A stretch of DNA of 64,000 nt, taken from NCBI RefSeq assembly GCF_902833905.1, contig NZ_CADFGP010000003.1:186001-250000 (forward strand), read 5' to 3'. This stretch comes from Paraburkholderia tuberum STM678. Its GTDB lineage: Bacteria; Pseudomonadota; Gammaproteobacteria; Burkholderiales; Burkholderiaceae. Of this stretch, positions 9,055-17,216 are shown one piece after another; the first letter of the stretch is position 1; each line of letters opens with the position of its first letter. A program made the translations under genes and the position numbers. The notes beneath the pieces were generated by a model that was given only the letters and a program-made list of their open reading frames with translations, made no database searches and was not told the DNA's origin.

Positions 9055-10458
9055 ATGTCAAGCAACATTACGATCACGGACGAACTCGTCGCTGAAATCG
9101 CAAACCGGTTGGCCGAAGAAGGCGAGAAGGTGTCTCCGGTAGCCATCTGGTCCGAAGTCCATACAGGCTCGGTGGTCGCGGTGGCAGCGGCATTGCGCAA
9201 GTGGCGTGAAACGCGCGCCCCGCGGGTGCCGCAGGTCGTCGAACGTCCGGCTTTGCCGGAGACCGTGACCGACACCATGCGCGATGCGCTCGACCGGCTA
9301 TGGAGCTCAGCGCAGGACGAAGCGGAACGCGCGGTGGCGCGACGCCTCGCCGCGATGCGCCAGCGCGTCGAGGACGCCAGCAACGAGCGCGACGACGCGC
9401 TCGCGGAACTGCAAACCACCGTCCAGGAACTCGATGCGCTGCAAGTCCAACTGGATAAGATGACGAGCGCCTACGAGGAGAAAGTCGACGCAGTAGCCGG
9501 GCTCGAAGAGGACATTGCGCTCGCCGTGCAACGGACCGACGCGGCGGAGAAGCGCGCGCAGGAACTTGCCGAGCGCGTTTCGCTCCTCGAAGCGGAACTG
9601 CAGAGCGTGGAACTGGCCGCGGAGCGCCGACCGGTTTCGCACGAGGAGACCGACGCCGCGGGCGAGGGCGAGGTGGCGGACGAGTCGGCTGGGTCAGTCG
9701 TCGAAACGCCGGCCGACGAAACGGAGCGTGCGGCGCTGGAAGCGGCGCATTCCGAAGCGGTCGCTCGTCTTCAAAGCGAACTCGAAGCGATTCGCGCGGA
9801 GCTGCAGGCCGAGCAGGAAGCGCACGCGGCCCGCCGGGAAGAGGTCGCGGGCGCGCAGGCTGAACGGAATGCCGCCGCACTTGAATTGCAGAATGTCCAG
9901 ACGCAGATCGCCAGCCTGACCGATGAGCGTGACGCGGGCACCTCCGAAATCGCGAGACTGTCGGCCAGCTTGTCGGAGGCGCAGGAGCGTGCCGACGCGG
10001 AGCAGCAGCGCGCGGCCGAACTGGCCGAAAGCGCGGTGGCGAGCGAGAACGTCGCGGGCCTGGAGTCGGCGTCGCCGGTGACTGCCGACTCTCAGCAGCT
10101 CGAGGCATTGAAGGCGCAGATGACGCGCGACGCGGACGCGCATGCCGCCGCAATTGCCGAAGCGCGGGAGACCGTCAGGAAATGGTCCGACTACTCGAAC
10201 GCACTGAAGCAGCAACTGGCTCAGGCGAATGAAAAAATGGTGGTCGTCCTTGCCCGCGGTGCAGGCGAAGCGACATTGAGCCGCCGGCTTGCCGCTGAAC
10301 TGGCCCAGCTCAAGCCGGAGCATGAATTGCTGCGCAAGGAGATTCAGCAGCAGGTGATCGTTGAAACGATCAGCGCTCAACTCGAGAAACAAGGCTACCG
10401 CTACGACGAGAAGACGGGTGCGGTGTCGAAGCTGAACACCGAAACCTCGCCAGCGTGA
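9055..10458 (+). CDS. KfrA-like coiled-coil DNA-binding protein
   Basis: Protein of 467 residues. The first 110 or so resemble the KfrA N-terminal DNA-binding domain (ITDELVAEIANRLAEEG ... VSPVAIWSEV ... VAAALRKWRE). Nearly all the rest is Glu/Ala/Gln-rich heptad sequence, an extended coiled coil to about residue 420. KfrA proteins were described on IncP plasmids as DNA-binding, filament-forming partition accessories; chromosomal relatives are common in Burkholderiales with unclear roles. The start at 9055 follows GAGG; an upstream in-frame ATG at 9034 is possible. It stands alone between lipA and a LysR gene, with no par genes beside it. Confidence 0.8.
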   Translation: MSSNITITDELVAEIANRLAEEGEKVSPVAIWSEVHTGSVVAVAAALRKWRETRAPRVPQVVERPALPETVTDTMRDALDRLWSSAQDEAERAVARRLAAMRQRVEDASNERDDALAELQTTVQELDALQVQLDKMTSAYEEKVDAVAGLEEDIALAVQRTDAAEKRAQELAERVSLLEAELQSVELAAERRPVSHEETDAAGEGEVADESAGSVVETPADETERAALEAAHSEAVARLQSELEAIRAELQAEQEAHAARREEVAGAQAERNAAALELQNVQTQIASLTDERDAGTSEIARLSASLSEAQERADAEQQRAAELAESAVASENVAGLESASPVTADSQQLEALKAQMTRDADAHAAAIAEARETVRKWSDYSNALKQQLAQANEKMVVVLARGAGEATLSRRLAAELAQLKPEHELLRKEIQQQVIVETISAQLEKQGYRYDEKTGAVSKLNTETSPA

Positions 10459-10545
10459 CGGGATCGTTGATGGGATGGCGCGCGTCGCGAGCATGGCGAC
10501 GCGCAATGGGCTCGTAGGGAGGGCTCGCATTACGGGATCGTTGAT
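10458..10545 (+). repeat. 14-bp direct repeat flanking a hairpin
   Basis: ACGGGATCGTTGAT occurs at 10458-10471 (overlapping the stop codon) and again at 10532-10545, in the spacer between the KfrA-like gene and the LysR gene. It may be an operator for either; no family assignment is possible. Confidence 0.5.
10480..10504 (+). terminator. Hairpin after the KfrA-like gene
   Basis: Perfect 9-bp arms GCGCGTCGC and GCGACGCGC with a 7-nt loop, 22 bp after the stop. No U-tract follows, so intrinsic termination is only a possibility. Confidence 0.4.
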
Positions 10546-10675
10546 TACCTCGTGATCAAGTACCTGTGCATGGCGGTTTGACGCCGGTCCGATAGTCAGC
10601 GTGCGGCACGGCCAGGCGTAGAATTGCGGGCGCGGCGGCGAGTCCATTCGTCGCCGGACCGGAGAGCGATGGCTG

Positions 10676-11590
10676 ATGGAAATCAAGTGGATCGAAGACT
10701 TCATCGCGCTCGCCCGCTATCAGAGCTTTTCCCGGGCGGCGGAGTTTCGCAACGTCACGCAGTCGGGTTTCAGCAGACGGATCCAGTCGCTCGAACAATG
10801 GGTCGGCGCCGATCTCGTCGATCGCAGCGGCTTTCCGCCGACCCTGACCCCGGCAGGGCAACTGTTTCGTGACGCGGCCGAAGACATCCTCGACAAGCTG
10901 TTCGACACGCGCGCCATCATTCGTACCGAACAGCGCATCGCCGGCACGAGCCTGCAGATCGCAGCCGGCCACACGATCGCGCTCAACTTCCTGCCCGCGT
11001 GGCTGCGCACGCTGTCCAAGCATGTCGGCGAAGTGCGCGCGCGCGTGATTCCGGCGAACGTGCACGATTCGATACTGATGCTGGTCAACGGCAACTGCGA
11101 GCTGATGTTCGCTTATCACCATCCGCAGCTGCCGTTGCATCTCGATCCGACCAGGTATGAATGCGTGACCGTGGGCGTCGATACTTTCATGCCGGTTTGC
11201 AGGCCCAATCAGCGGCTTGCGCACGTGTACCGTCTGCCCGGCGTGATCGAACATCCGATGCCGTTCATCGCCTATACGGAGACGAGCTACTTTGGGCGCT
11301 GCTTCGCGTTGCTGATGGAGCAGAGCAAAGCGTCGCCCGCCTTGCATCTTCACTATGAATCCGACATGGCCGAGGTCGTGAAGAAGCTCGTGCTGGAAGG
11401 CGAGGGTGTCGCCTGGCTGCCGAAGAGCTCGATCGCCGCCGAACTCGACAGCGGCCAGCTTGTCGCCGCCGGCCGCTCCGAATGGCAACTGGAGCTGGAG
11501 TTGCGCGTGTATCGCGATCTCACGAACCGCACTGAACTGCTCGATACGCTGTGGCGGCATCTGCGGGCCTCGTCGGGGTCAGCCGAATAG
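10676..11590 (+). CDS. LysR-family regulator next to aspartate genes
   Basis: LysR-type transcriptional regulator of 304 residues. The N-terminal winged helix-turn-helix is clear (FIALARYQSFSRAAEFRNVT ... FSRRIQSLEQWVG), followed by a substrate-binding domain of normal length from about residue 90. The start at 10676 has GGAG 12 nt upstream. It lies 122 bp before a dicarboxylate/amino-acid symporter gene in the same direction, with palindromic LysR-box-like sequence in that gap (11614-11640). It is therefore probably the regulator of the symporter-racemase-aspartase-asparaginase set. The inducer is unknown; aspartate or asparagine would fit the neighbours. Confidence 0.88.
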   Translation: MEIKWIEDFIALARYQSFSRAAEFRNVTQSGFSRRIQSLEQWVGADLVDRSGFPPTLTPAGQLFRDAAEDILDKLFDTRAIIRTEQRIAGTSLQIAAGHTIALNFLPAWLRTLSKHVGEVRARVIPANVHDSILMLVNGNCELMFAYHHPQLPLHLDPTRYECVTVGVDTFMPVCRPNQRLAHVYRLPGVIEHPMPFIAYTETSYFGRCFALLMEQSKASPALHLHYESDMAEVVKKLVLEGEGVAWLPKSSIAAELDSGQLVAAGRSEWQLELELRVYRDLTNRTELLDTLWRHLRASSGSAE

Positions 11591-11613
11591 CGCCGCTAGG
11601 GTTATCCCGCGTT

Positions 11614-11640
11614 ATGCGAAACTTGCATAGCCGTATGCAA
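11614..11640. promoter_or_regulatory. LysR-box-like palindrome before the symporter
   Basis: TTGCATA-GCCG-TATGCAA (11623-11640) is a perfect inverted repeat, and ATGC-N7-GCAT (11614-11628) overlaps it. The pair lies 73-99 bp before the symporter start and 24 bp after the LysR gene. Binding by that LysR protein is inference. Confidence 0.55.
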
Positions 11641-11712
11641 CACTAGCATTCACGTCTTTTCTGCCGTCTCTAGAATTCCGTCCAGTCACAAATAATCTCA
11701 GGACGGAGACAC

Positions 11713-13008
11713 ATGAAGAATCGGCTTACCCTCTACATCCTCGCCGGCATGCTGCTCGGCGTGGCCGTCGGTTATGTCTGCCATCGCACGGCGGCCGATG
11801 CCGCGCAGGCGAAGGAGATCGCCGGCTACTTTTCCATCGTCACCGATATCTTCCTGCGGCTCGTGAAGATGATCATCGCGCCGCTGGTGTTCGCCACGCT
11901 CGTGTCAGGTCTCGCCGGCATGGAAGGCACGAGCGACGTGCGCCGCATCGGTCTTCGCTCGATCGCGTGGTTCCTGTGCGCGTCGCTGTTCTCGCTCGCG
12001 CTCGGCCTCGTGCTCGCGAACCTGCTGCAACCGGGCGCGGGCTTGCACATGTCCCAGACGAGCGCTGACGTGGCCACCGGCCTCAACACGTCGAGCCTGA
12101 ACTTCAAGGACTTCGTCACACACGCGTTCCCCACCAGCATCGTCGATGCGATGGCGCGCAACGATATCCTGCAGATCCTCGTCTTCTCGGTGATGTTCGG
12201 CATCGTGCTCAGCGTGATCAAGTCCGACCCGCGCGTCGCGCCGCTGATCGCGGGCGTCGAAGGGCTCGTGCCCACCATGCTGAAACTGACCGACTATGTG
12301 ATGCGTCTCGCGCCCGTCGGTGTGTTCGGCGCGCTGGCATCGGCGATCACGGTGCATGGCCTCGACGTGCTGACGACGTACGGCAAGCTCGTGGCCAGCT
12401 TCTATACGGGGCTCGCGCTGCTGTGGGCGGCGCTGATCCTCGCCGGCTACGCGTTTCTCGGCAAGCCGGTCTGGGCCTTGCTCAAGGCGATCCGCGAACC
12501 CGCGATGCTGGCGTTCTCCACCGCGAGCAGCGAGGCGGCGTATCCGCGCCTGACGGAGAAGCTGGAGGAATTCGGCGTCGACAAGAAAGTGGTGGGCTTC
12601 ACGTTGCCGCTCGGCTATGCGTTCAATCTCGACGGCTCGATGATGTATCAGGCCTTCGCCGCGATCTTCATCGCGCAGGCGTTCGGCATCGACATGCCGA
12701 TCGGCACGCAGATCGTGATGCTGCTCGTGCTGATGGTGAGCAGCAAAGGCATGGCGGGTGTCGCGCGCGGCTCGGTAGTGGTCGTCGCGGCCGTGGCGCC
12801 GATGTTCCATTTGCCGCCATCGGGCGTCGTGCTGGTGCTCGCGATCGACCAGATTCTCGACATGGGGCGCACGGCGACCAACGTGATCGGCAACAGCATC
12901 GCGACGGCAGCCATCGCGAAGTGGGAGGGCCAGCGCGTGACGCGGCAGGAACGCCGCACGGCGATGGCGACGGCTTCGTTCGGCCAGCTCGAAGGCGAGA
13001 CGAAATGA
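11713..13008 (+). CDS. Dicarboxylate/amino acid:cation symporter (DAACS family)
   Basis: Inner-membrane sodium- or proton-coupled symporter, 431 residues, of the DctA/GltP family. Several hydrophobic segments are evident, and the family hallmark regions are present: the serine-rich FSTASSEAAYPRL hairpin and the YAFNLDGSMMY substrate/cation motif (usually NLDGT). The length is normal for the family. The start at 11713 has GGACGGAGA upstream. Its stop overlaps the start of the racemase gene by 4 bp (ATGA). With aspartase and asparaginase downstream, aspartate, glutamate or C4-dicarboxylate uptake is likely; the sequence alone cannot pick between them. Confidence 0.9.
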   Translation: MKNRLTLYILAGMLLGVAVGYVCHRTAADAAQAKEIAGYFSIVTDIFLRLVKMIIAPLVFATLVSGLAGMEGTSDVRRIGLRSIAWFLCASLFSLALGLVLANLLQPGAGLHMSQTSADVATGLNTSSLNFKDFVTHAFPTSIVDAMARNDILQILVFSVMFGIVLSVIKSDPRVAPLIAGVEGLVPTMLKLTDYVMRLAPVGVFGALASAITVHGLDVLTTYGKLVASFYTGLALLWAALILAGYAFLGKPVWALLKAIREPAMLAFSTASSEAAYPRLTEKLEEFGVDKKVVGFTLPLGYAFNLDGSMMYQAFAAIFIAQAFGIDMPIGTQIVMLLVLMVSSKGMAGVARGSVVVVAAVAPMFHLPPSGVVLVLAIDQILDMGRTATNVIGNSIATAAIAKWEGQRVTRQERRTAMATASFGQLEGETK

Positions 13009-14471
13009 GCGGCATCGACGCAACGGCTGCCACGAGCGCGCGCAAGTTCGGCGTGGTGGGCGGGCTCGGCCCGCTCGCGAGCGCGGACGTGTTCTTCAAA
13101 CTGATCAAATCGACGCCGGCCACGCGCGACGCCGAGCACTTCGATGCGATCTTCGAGCAGCAGCCGTTTCGCAGCGCCGATGCCGACAGCGAGACGTTGA
13201 CGCAGCGCAAGCTGTACATCTTCGATCTGATCAGCAGCTTCGAGAAGCGCGGCGTGACGACGGTCGTGCTGCCGTGCTTCCTGAGTCACACGTTCATCGA
13301 CGAACTGAAAGCCAATTCGCCGCTGCAGATCGTCGACATGATCGATGCGGTGCGCAGCCACGTGCGCAGAAGATTTCCCGCGGTGCGCCGCGTGGGCGTG
13401 CTCGCGTCGGCGCATACGCGGCGCAGGCGCCTGTTCGAGAAGTACTTCGCGGCGCCCGAGTTCGAAGTGATCCACCCGCGCATCGGCGACGGCATCGATT
13501 TCGTCACCGAGGCCGTTTATGGCGAGGATGGCGTGAAGAGCGGCAATCTGCGTGGCCGTCCGGCCGAGTTGCTGCGGGCGGCGTGCGAGGACCTGATCGA
13601 ACAGGGCGCCAACGTCATCGTGCCGGGGCTCACCGAGATCGCGCTGGTCGCGGACGAACTCGGTGCGTTGCGCGTGCCGCTCGTCGATTCGAACCTGGCT
13701 TATGCGCAGTACGTGGTGTCCGGCCAGTACCACACGCCCGAGACGATCTTCAAGGTCGGCGTGGTGGGCGGCGTGGGTCCGGCGGCCACCGTCGATTTCA
13801 TTCACAAGATCGTGCGCGCGACGCCCGCGCGGCGCGATCAGGACCACATCAAGCTGCTCGTCGAGCAGAACCCGCAGATCCCGGATCGCACGGAGAATCT
13901 GATCGGCGACGGACCCGACCCGACCATCTCGCTCTATGCGACCTGCAAGAAACTCGAAACGGGCGGCGCGGATCTGATCGCGATCCCGTGCAATACGGCG
14001 CATGCCTTCGTCGAGCGGATACAGCCTTATCTCGGCGTGCCGATCGTCAATATGCTGACGGTGACGGTGCGTTATCTGCGCGAGTCGTTTCCCGCGCTGC
14101 GCTCGGTCGGCGTGCTCGCGACTTGCGGCACGCTCGCAAGCGGCGTCTACGAAAAGGCGCTCGAATCGCACGGCTTGCGGCAGGTCGTCCCGGCACCCGC
14201 GCTGCAGGCGCGCGTGATGGACGCGATCTACGGCAAGGAAGGCGTGAAGGCCGGATTCACGGCGGGGCAGTGCCAGCAAGACCTCGCCGCGGCGATCGAC
14301 GGGCTTGTCGCCGACGGCGTCGAAGTGATCGTTCTCGGCTGCACCGAACTGCCGCTGCTGATTCGCGAGCCGTATGTGATCGGCGCGAACGGCGCGCGCG
14401 TGAGCGTGGTCGATCCGACCGACGTGCTCGCGAAGCAGTGTGTCGCCTGCGCGACAGCGCCGCCTCAATAA
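13005..14471 (+). CDS. Double-domain aspartate/glutamate racemase with one degenerate half
   Basis: Protein of 488 residues made of two tandem Asp/Glu racemase domains, roughly 1-240 and 245-488; single-domain enzymes are about 240. Each half opens alike (KFGVVGGLGPLAS and KVGVVGGVGPAAT). The C-terminal half has both catalytic cysteines, in IPCNTAHAF and VLGCTELPLL. The N-terminal half keeps the first (LPCFLSHTF) but has glycine in place of the second (IVPGLTEIAL), so it is probably inactive as a racemase. The gene overlaps the symporter stop by ATGA, so it is coupled to uptake. It likely interconverts D- and L-aspartate ahead of aspartase. Direction and substrate are inferred from context. 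Confidence 0.88.
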   Translation: MSGIDATAATSARKFGVVGGLGPLASADVFFKLIKSTPATRDAEHFDAIFEQQPFRSADADSETLTQRKLYIFDLISSFEKRGVTTVVLPCFLSHTFIDELKANSPLQIVDMIDAVRSHVRRRFPAVRRVGVLASAHTRRRRLFEKYFAAPEFEVIHPRIGDGIDFVTEAVYGEDGVKSGNLRGRPAELLRAACEDLIEQGANVIVPGLTEIALVADELGALRVPLVDSNLAYAQYVVSGQYHTPETIFKVGVVGGVGPAATVDFIHKIVRATPARRDQDHIKLLVEQNPQIPDRTENLIGDGPDPTISLYATCKKLETGGADLIAIPCNTAHAFVERIQPYLGVPIVNMLTVTVRYLRESFPALRSVGVLATCGTLASGVYEKALESHGLRQVVPAPALQARVMDAIYGKEGVKAGFTAGQCQQDLAAAIDGLVADGVEVIVLGCTELPLLIREPYVIGANGARVSVVDPTDVLAKQCVACATAPPQ

Positions 14472-14566
14472 CCCAACCGCTTCACCCAGTCAATGCGACG
14501 GACCTGCACACGAGGTGTGCCTGATGACCCCGCTCGCCTGTCGATTTCAGAACCTCAGAGGTAATC

Positions 14567-15985
14567 ATGCTTGCACCGACCGAACGTATCGAACACGACC
14601 TTCTCGGCGATCTCGCCGTGCCCGCGACCGCGCACTACGGCGTACACACGCTGCGCGCGCTGCAAAACTTTCCCATCACGGGTATTCCGATCTCCGTGTA
14701 TCCGAACCTCGTCAACGCGCTGGCGAGCGTGAAAGAAGCCGCCGCGCTCGCGAATTACGATCTCGGCCTATTGAGCGCAGTGAAGATGCAGGCCATCGTG
14801 CACGCATGCAGGCAAGTGCGCTCAGGCACCGCGCACGAGCATTTCGTCGTCGACGTGATTCAGGGCGGCGCGGGCACGTCGACCAACATGAACGCGAACG
14901 AGGTCATCGCCAATCTCGCGCTCGAACATCTCGGGCAACAGCGCGGCGAATACGCGGTTCTCCATCCGAACGAGGACGTGAATCTCGGCCAGAGCACCAA
15001 CGACGTCTATCCGACCGCGCTCAAGATCGCCACGTACGCGGGCATCATGCAACTGGTCGACGCGATGGGCGTGTTGCGCGCATCGTTCGAACGCAAGGCG
15101 GTGGAATTCGGCAACGACCTGAAGATGGGCCGCACGCAGCTTCAGGACGCCGTACCGATGACGCTCGGCCAGGAGTTCAGCACCTTCGCTGTGATGCTCG
15201 GCGAAGACGAAGAGCGGCTGAAGGAAGCGGCCCAGCTCATCTGCGAGATCAATCTCGGCGCGACGGCGATCGGCACCGGCATCAACACACATCCGGAATA
15301 CGCGCAGCTTGCATGCAGGCACTTGAGCGAAATAACCGGTATCGCGTTGACCACGTCGCCGAATCTGATCGAAGCGACGCAGGATGTCGGTTCGTTCGTG
15401 CAGCTCTCCGGCGTACTGAAGCGCGTCGCCGTAAAACTCTCCAAGACCTGTAACGATCTTCGCCTGCTTTCGAGCGGTCCTCGCGCGGGCCTCGGCGAAA
15501 TCAACCTGCCGCCGGTGCAGGCGGGTTCGAGCATCATGCCGGGCAAGGTGAATCCGGTGATTCCGGAGGTCGTCAACCAGATCGCGTTCGAAGTCATCGG
15601 CAACGATGTGACGGTGAGCTTCGCCGCCGAAGCGGGGCAGCTCCAGCTCAACGCGTTCGAGCCGATCATCGCGCACAGCCTGTTCAAGAGCGTCGCCCAT
15701 TTACGCGCAGGGTGCCTCACGCTCGCGTCGAAATGCGTCGACGGCATTACCGCGAATCGCGAGCGGCTGCGCGCGATCGTCGAGAGCTCGATCGGCATCG
15801 TGACCGCGCTGAACCCATACATCGGCTATACGCACTCGACCGAAGTCGCGAAGGAAGCGCTTGCGTCGGGCAAAAGCGTCGCGCAGATCGTGATCGACAA
15901 AGGACTGTTGAGTCAGGCGCAGCTCGACGAGATCCTTCAACCCGCCATGCTGACGCAACCAAGAAAGATGTCGTCGGCGGCATGA
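14567..15985 (+). CDS. aspA: Aspartate ammonia-lyase (aspartase)
   Basis: Cytosolic enzyme of the aspartase/fumarase superfamily, 472 residues, converting L-aspartate to fumarate and ammonia. The superfamily signature GSSIMPGKVNP lies at about residue 323, with the flexible SS loop serine. GGAGTSTNMNANEV and GQSTNDVYPTA provide the other two conserved active-site blocks. The AGTSTNMNANEV form, together with the N-terminal LGDLAVPATAHYGVHTLRA, favours aspartase over fumarase. It follows the racemase by 95 bp and probably shares its regulation, linking D/L-aspartate to the TCA cycle. Confidence 0.93.
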   Translation: MLAPTERIEHDLLGDLAVPATAHYGVHTLRALQNFPITGIPISVYPNLVNALASVKEAAALANYDLGLLSAVKMQAIVHACRQVRSGTAHEHFVVDVIQGGAGTSTNMNANEVIANLALEHLGQQRGEYAVLHPNEDVNLGQSTNDVYPTALKIATYAGIMQLVDAMGVLRASFERKAVEFGNDLKMGRTQLQDAVPMTLGQEFSTFAVMLGEDEERLKEAAQLICEINLGATAIGTGINTHPEYAQLACRHLSEITGIALTTSPNLIEATQDVGSFVQLSGVLKRVAVKLSKTCNDLRLLSSGPRAGLGEINLPPVQAGSSIMPGKVNPVIPEVVNQIAFEVIGNDVTVSFAAEAGQLQLNAFEPIIAHSLFKSVAHLRAGCLTLASKCVDGITANRERLRAIVESSIGIVTALNPYIGYTHSTEVAKEALASGKSVAQIVIDKGLLSQAQLDEILQPAMLTQPRKMSSAA

Positions 15986-16058
15986 GCGACGAAGGTTGTT
16001 CCGGTCACAGGTCGCGTGCATACGCACGCGACTCTTTTAAACGATGGAGGAGAGAAAG

Positions 16059-17180
16059 ATGAACGCCAACACGATCGATCGAAAAGCAAGGCGGCTGTGC
16101 GGTTCGGCGGCACTGCTGATCGCGGCACTTGCCGCGGGTACCTGCGCACAGGCTGCCGACGCGCCATCGCAACAGGCAAGCGCCGTCACGGCAACGCCGC
16201 GTGTTCTGGTGCTGGCCACCGGCGGCACCATCTCGGGAACCGCCGATCCCCGTTCGGCGATCGGCTACAACTCGGGCAACGTGAAGGGGCAGGAACTGGT
16301 GCGCGGCGTGCCGGGCATCGAGAAGCTCGCGAGCATCAGCGCGGAGCAGATCTCGAACGTCGGCTCGCAGGACATGAACGACAAGATCTGGTTGCAGCTT
16401 GCGCGGCGGATCGACGAGGTCTTCGCGCGGAACGAGGCCGACGCCATCGTGATTACGCACGGCACCGATACGATCGAGGAAACGGCGTTCTTCCTGAGCA
16501 ACGTGCTGCGCTCCGACAAGCCGGTGGTGCTGGTCGGCTCGATGCGACCGGGCGGTTCCGCGAGCGCCGACGGTCCCGGCAATCTGTACGAAGCCGTCGA
16601 AGTGGCGGCGAGCCCGCAGTCGCGTGGCCGAGGCGTGATGGTCGTGATGAATGACCAGATTCACGCGCCGCGCTGGATCACCAAGACCAATACCACGGCG
16701 GTACAGGCGTTCGCGTCGCCGAATGCCGGCGCGATCGGTTATGTCGATCCGGCGAGCGTGCGCTTCGTGATGCCGGCGGTGCAATCGACGCGCGCTGCGC
16801 TGAGCCTGCCCGCGAGTGGGCAATTGCCGCGCGTCGATATCGTCTACGCGCATAGCAACATGGATGGCCGCCAGATCGATCATGCGATCGCCGATGGCGC
16901 GAAGGGCATCGTCGTCGCCGGCGAAGGCGATGGTGACATGTCGAAGGAAGCCCTCGCGGCGCTCGACCGCGCGGCGGCAAAAGGCATCGTGGTGGTTCGC
17001 TCGACGCGCCTGGTGTCGGGGTTCGTGAACCGCAACGTCGAGGTGGACGACGACAAGCGCGGTTTCGTCGCATCGCTCGATCTGAATCCGCAGAAGGCGC
17101 GATTGCTGACGCAATTGCTGGTGGCCAACGGCGTGACCGATCCCGTCAAGGTACAGCAGGCGTTTAGCGGGACGTGGTGA
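16059..17180 (+). CDS. ansB: Type II L-asparaginase, periplasmic
   Basis: L-asparaginase of 373 residues that hydrolyses asparagine to aspartate and ammonia. A signal peptide is visible (positively charged start, hydrophobic LCGSAALLIAALAAG, then AQAAD cleavage), so it acts in the periplasm. Both catalytic threonine motifs are present: LATGGTISG and THGTDTIEET. The start at 16059 is preceded by GGAGGAGAG. It lies 73 bp after aspA on the same strand and completes an asparagine-to-fumarate route with the symporter, racemase and aspartase. Some family members also take glutamine. Confidence 0.93.
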   Translation: MNANTIDRKARRLCGSAALLIAALAAGTCAQAADAPSQQASAVTATPRVLVLATGGTISGTADPRSAIGYNSGNVKGQELVRGVPGIEKLASISAEQISNVGSQDMNDKIWLQLARRIDEVFARNEADAIVITHGTDTIEETAFFLSNVLRSDKPVVLVGSMRPGGSASADGPGNLYEAVEVAASPQSRGRGVMVVMNDQIHAPRWITKTNTTAVQAFASPNAGAIGYVDPASVRFVMPAVQSTRAALSLPASGQLPRVDIVYAHSNMDGRQIDHAIADGAKGIVVAGEGDGDMSKEALAALDRAAAKGIVVVRSTRLVSGFVNRNVEVDDDKRGFVASLDLNPQKARLLTQLLVANGVTDPVKVQQAFSGTW

Positions 17181-17216
17181 CGGGTTGGGGGCGCCGCCGG
17201 TCAGGGGCGCTGCCGC

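Noticed and set aside
12648..14468. A 606-codon minus-strand frame opposite the racemase
   Set aside because: Antisense to a gene with intact catalytic motifs; composition is typical of a shadow.
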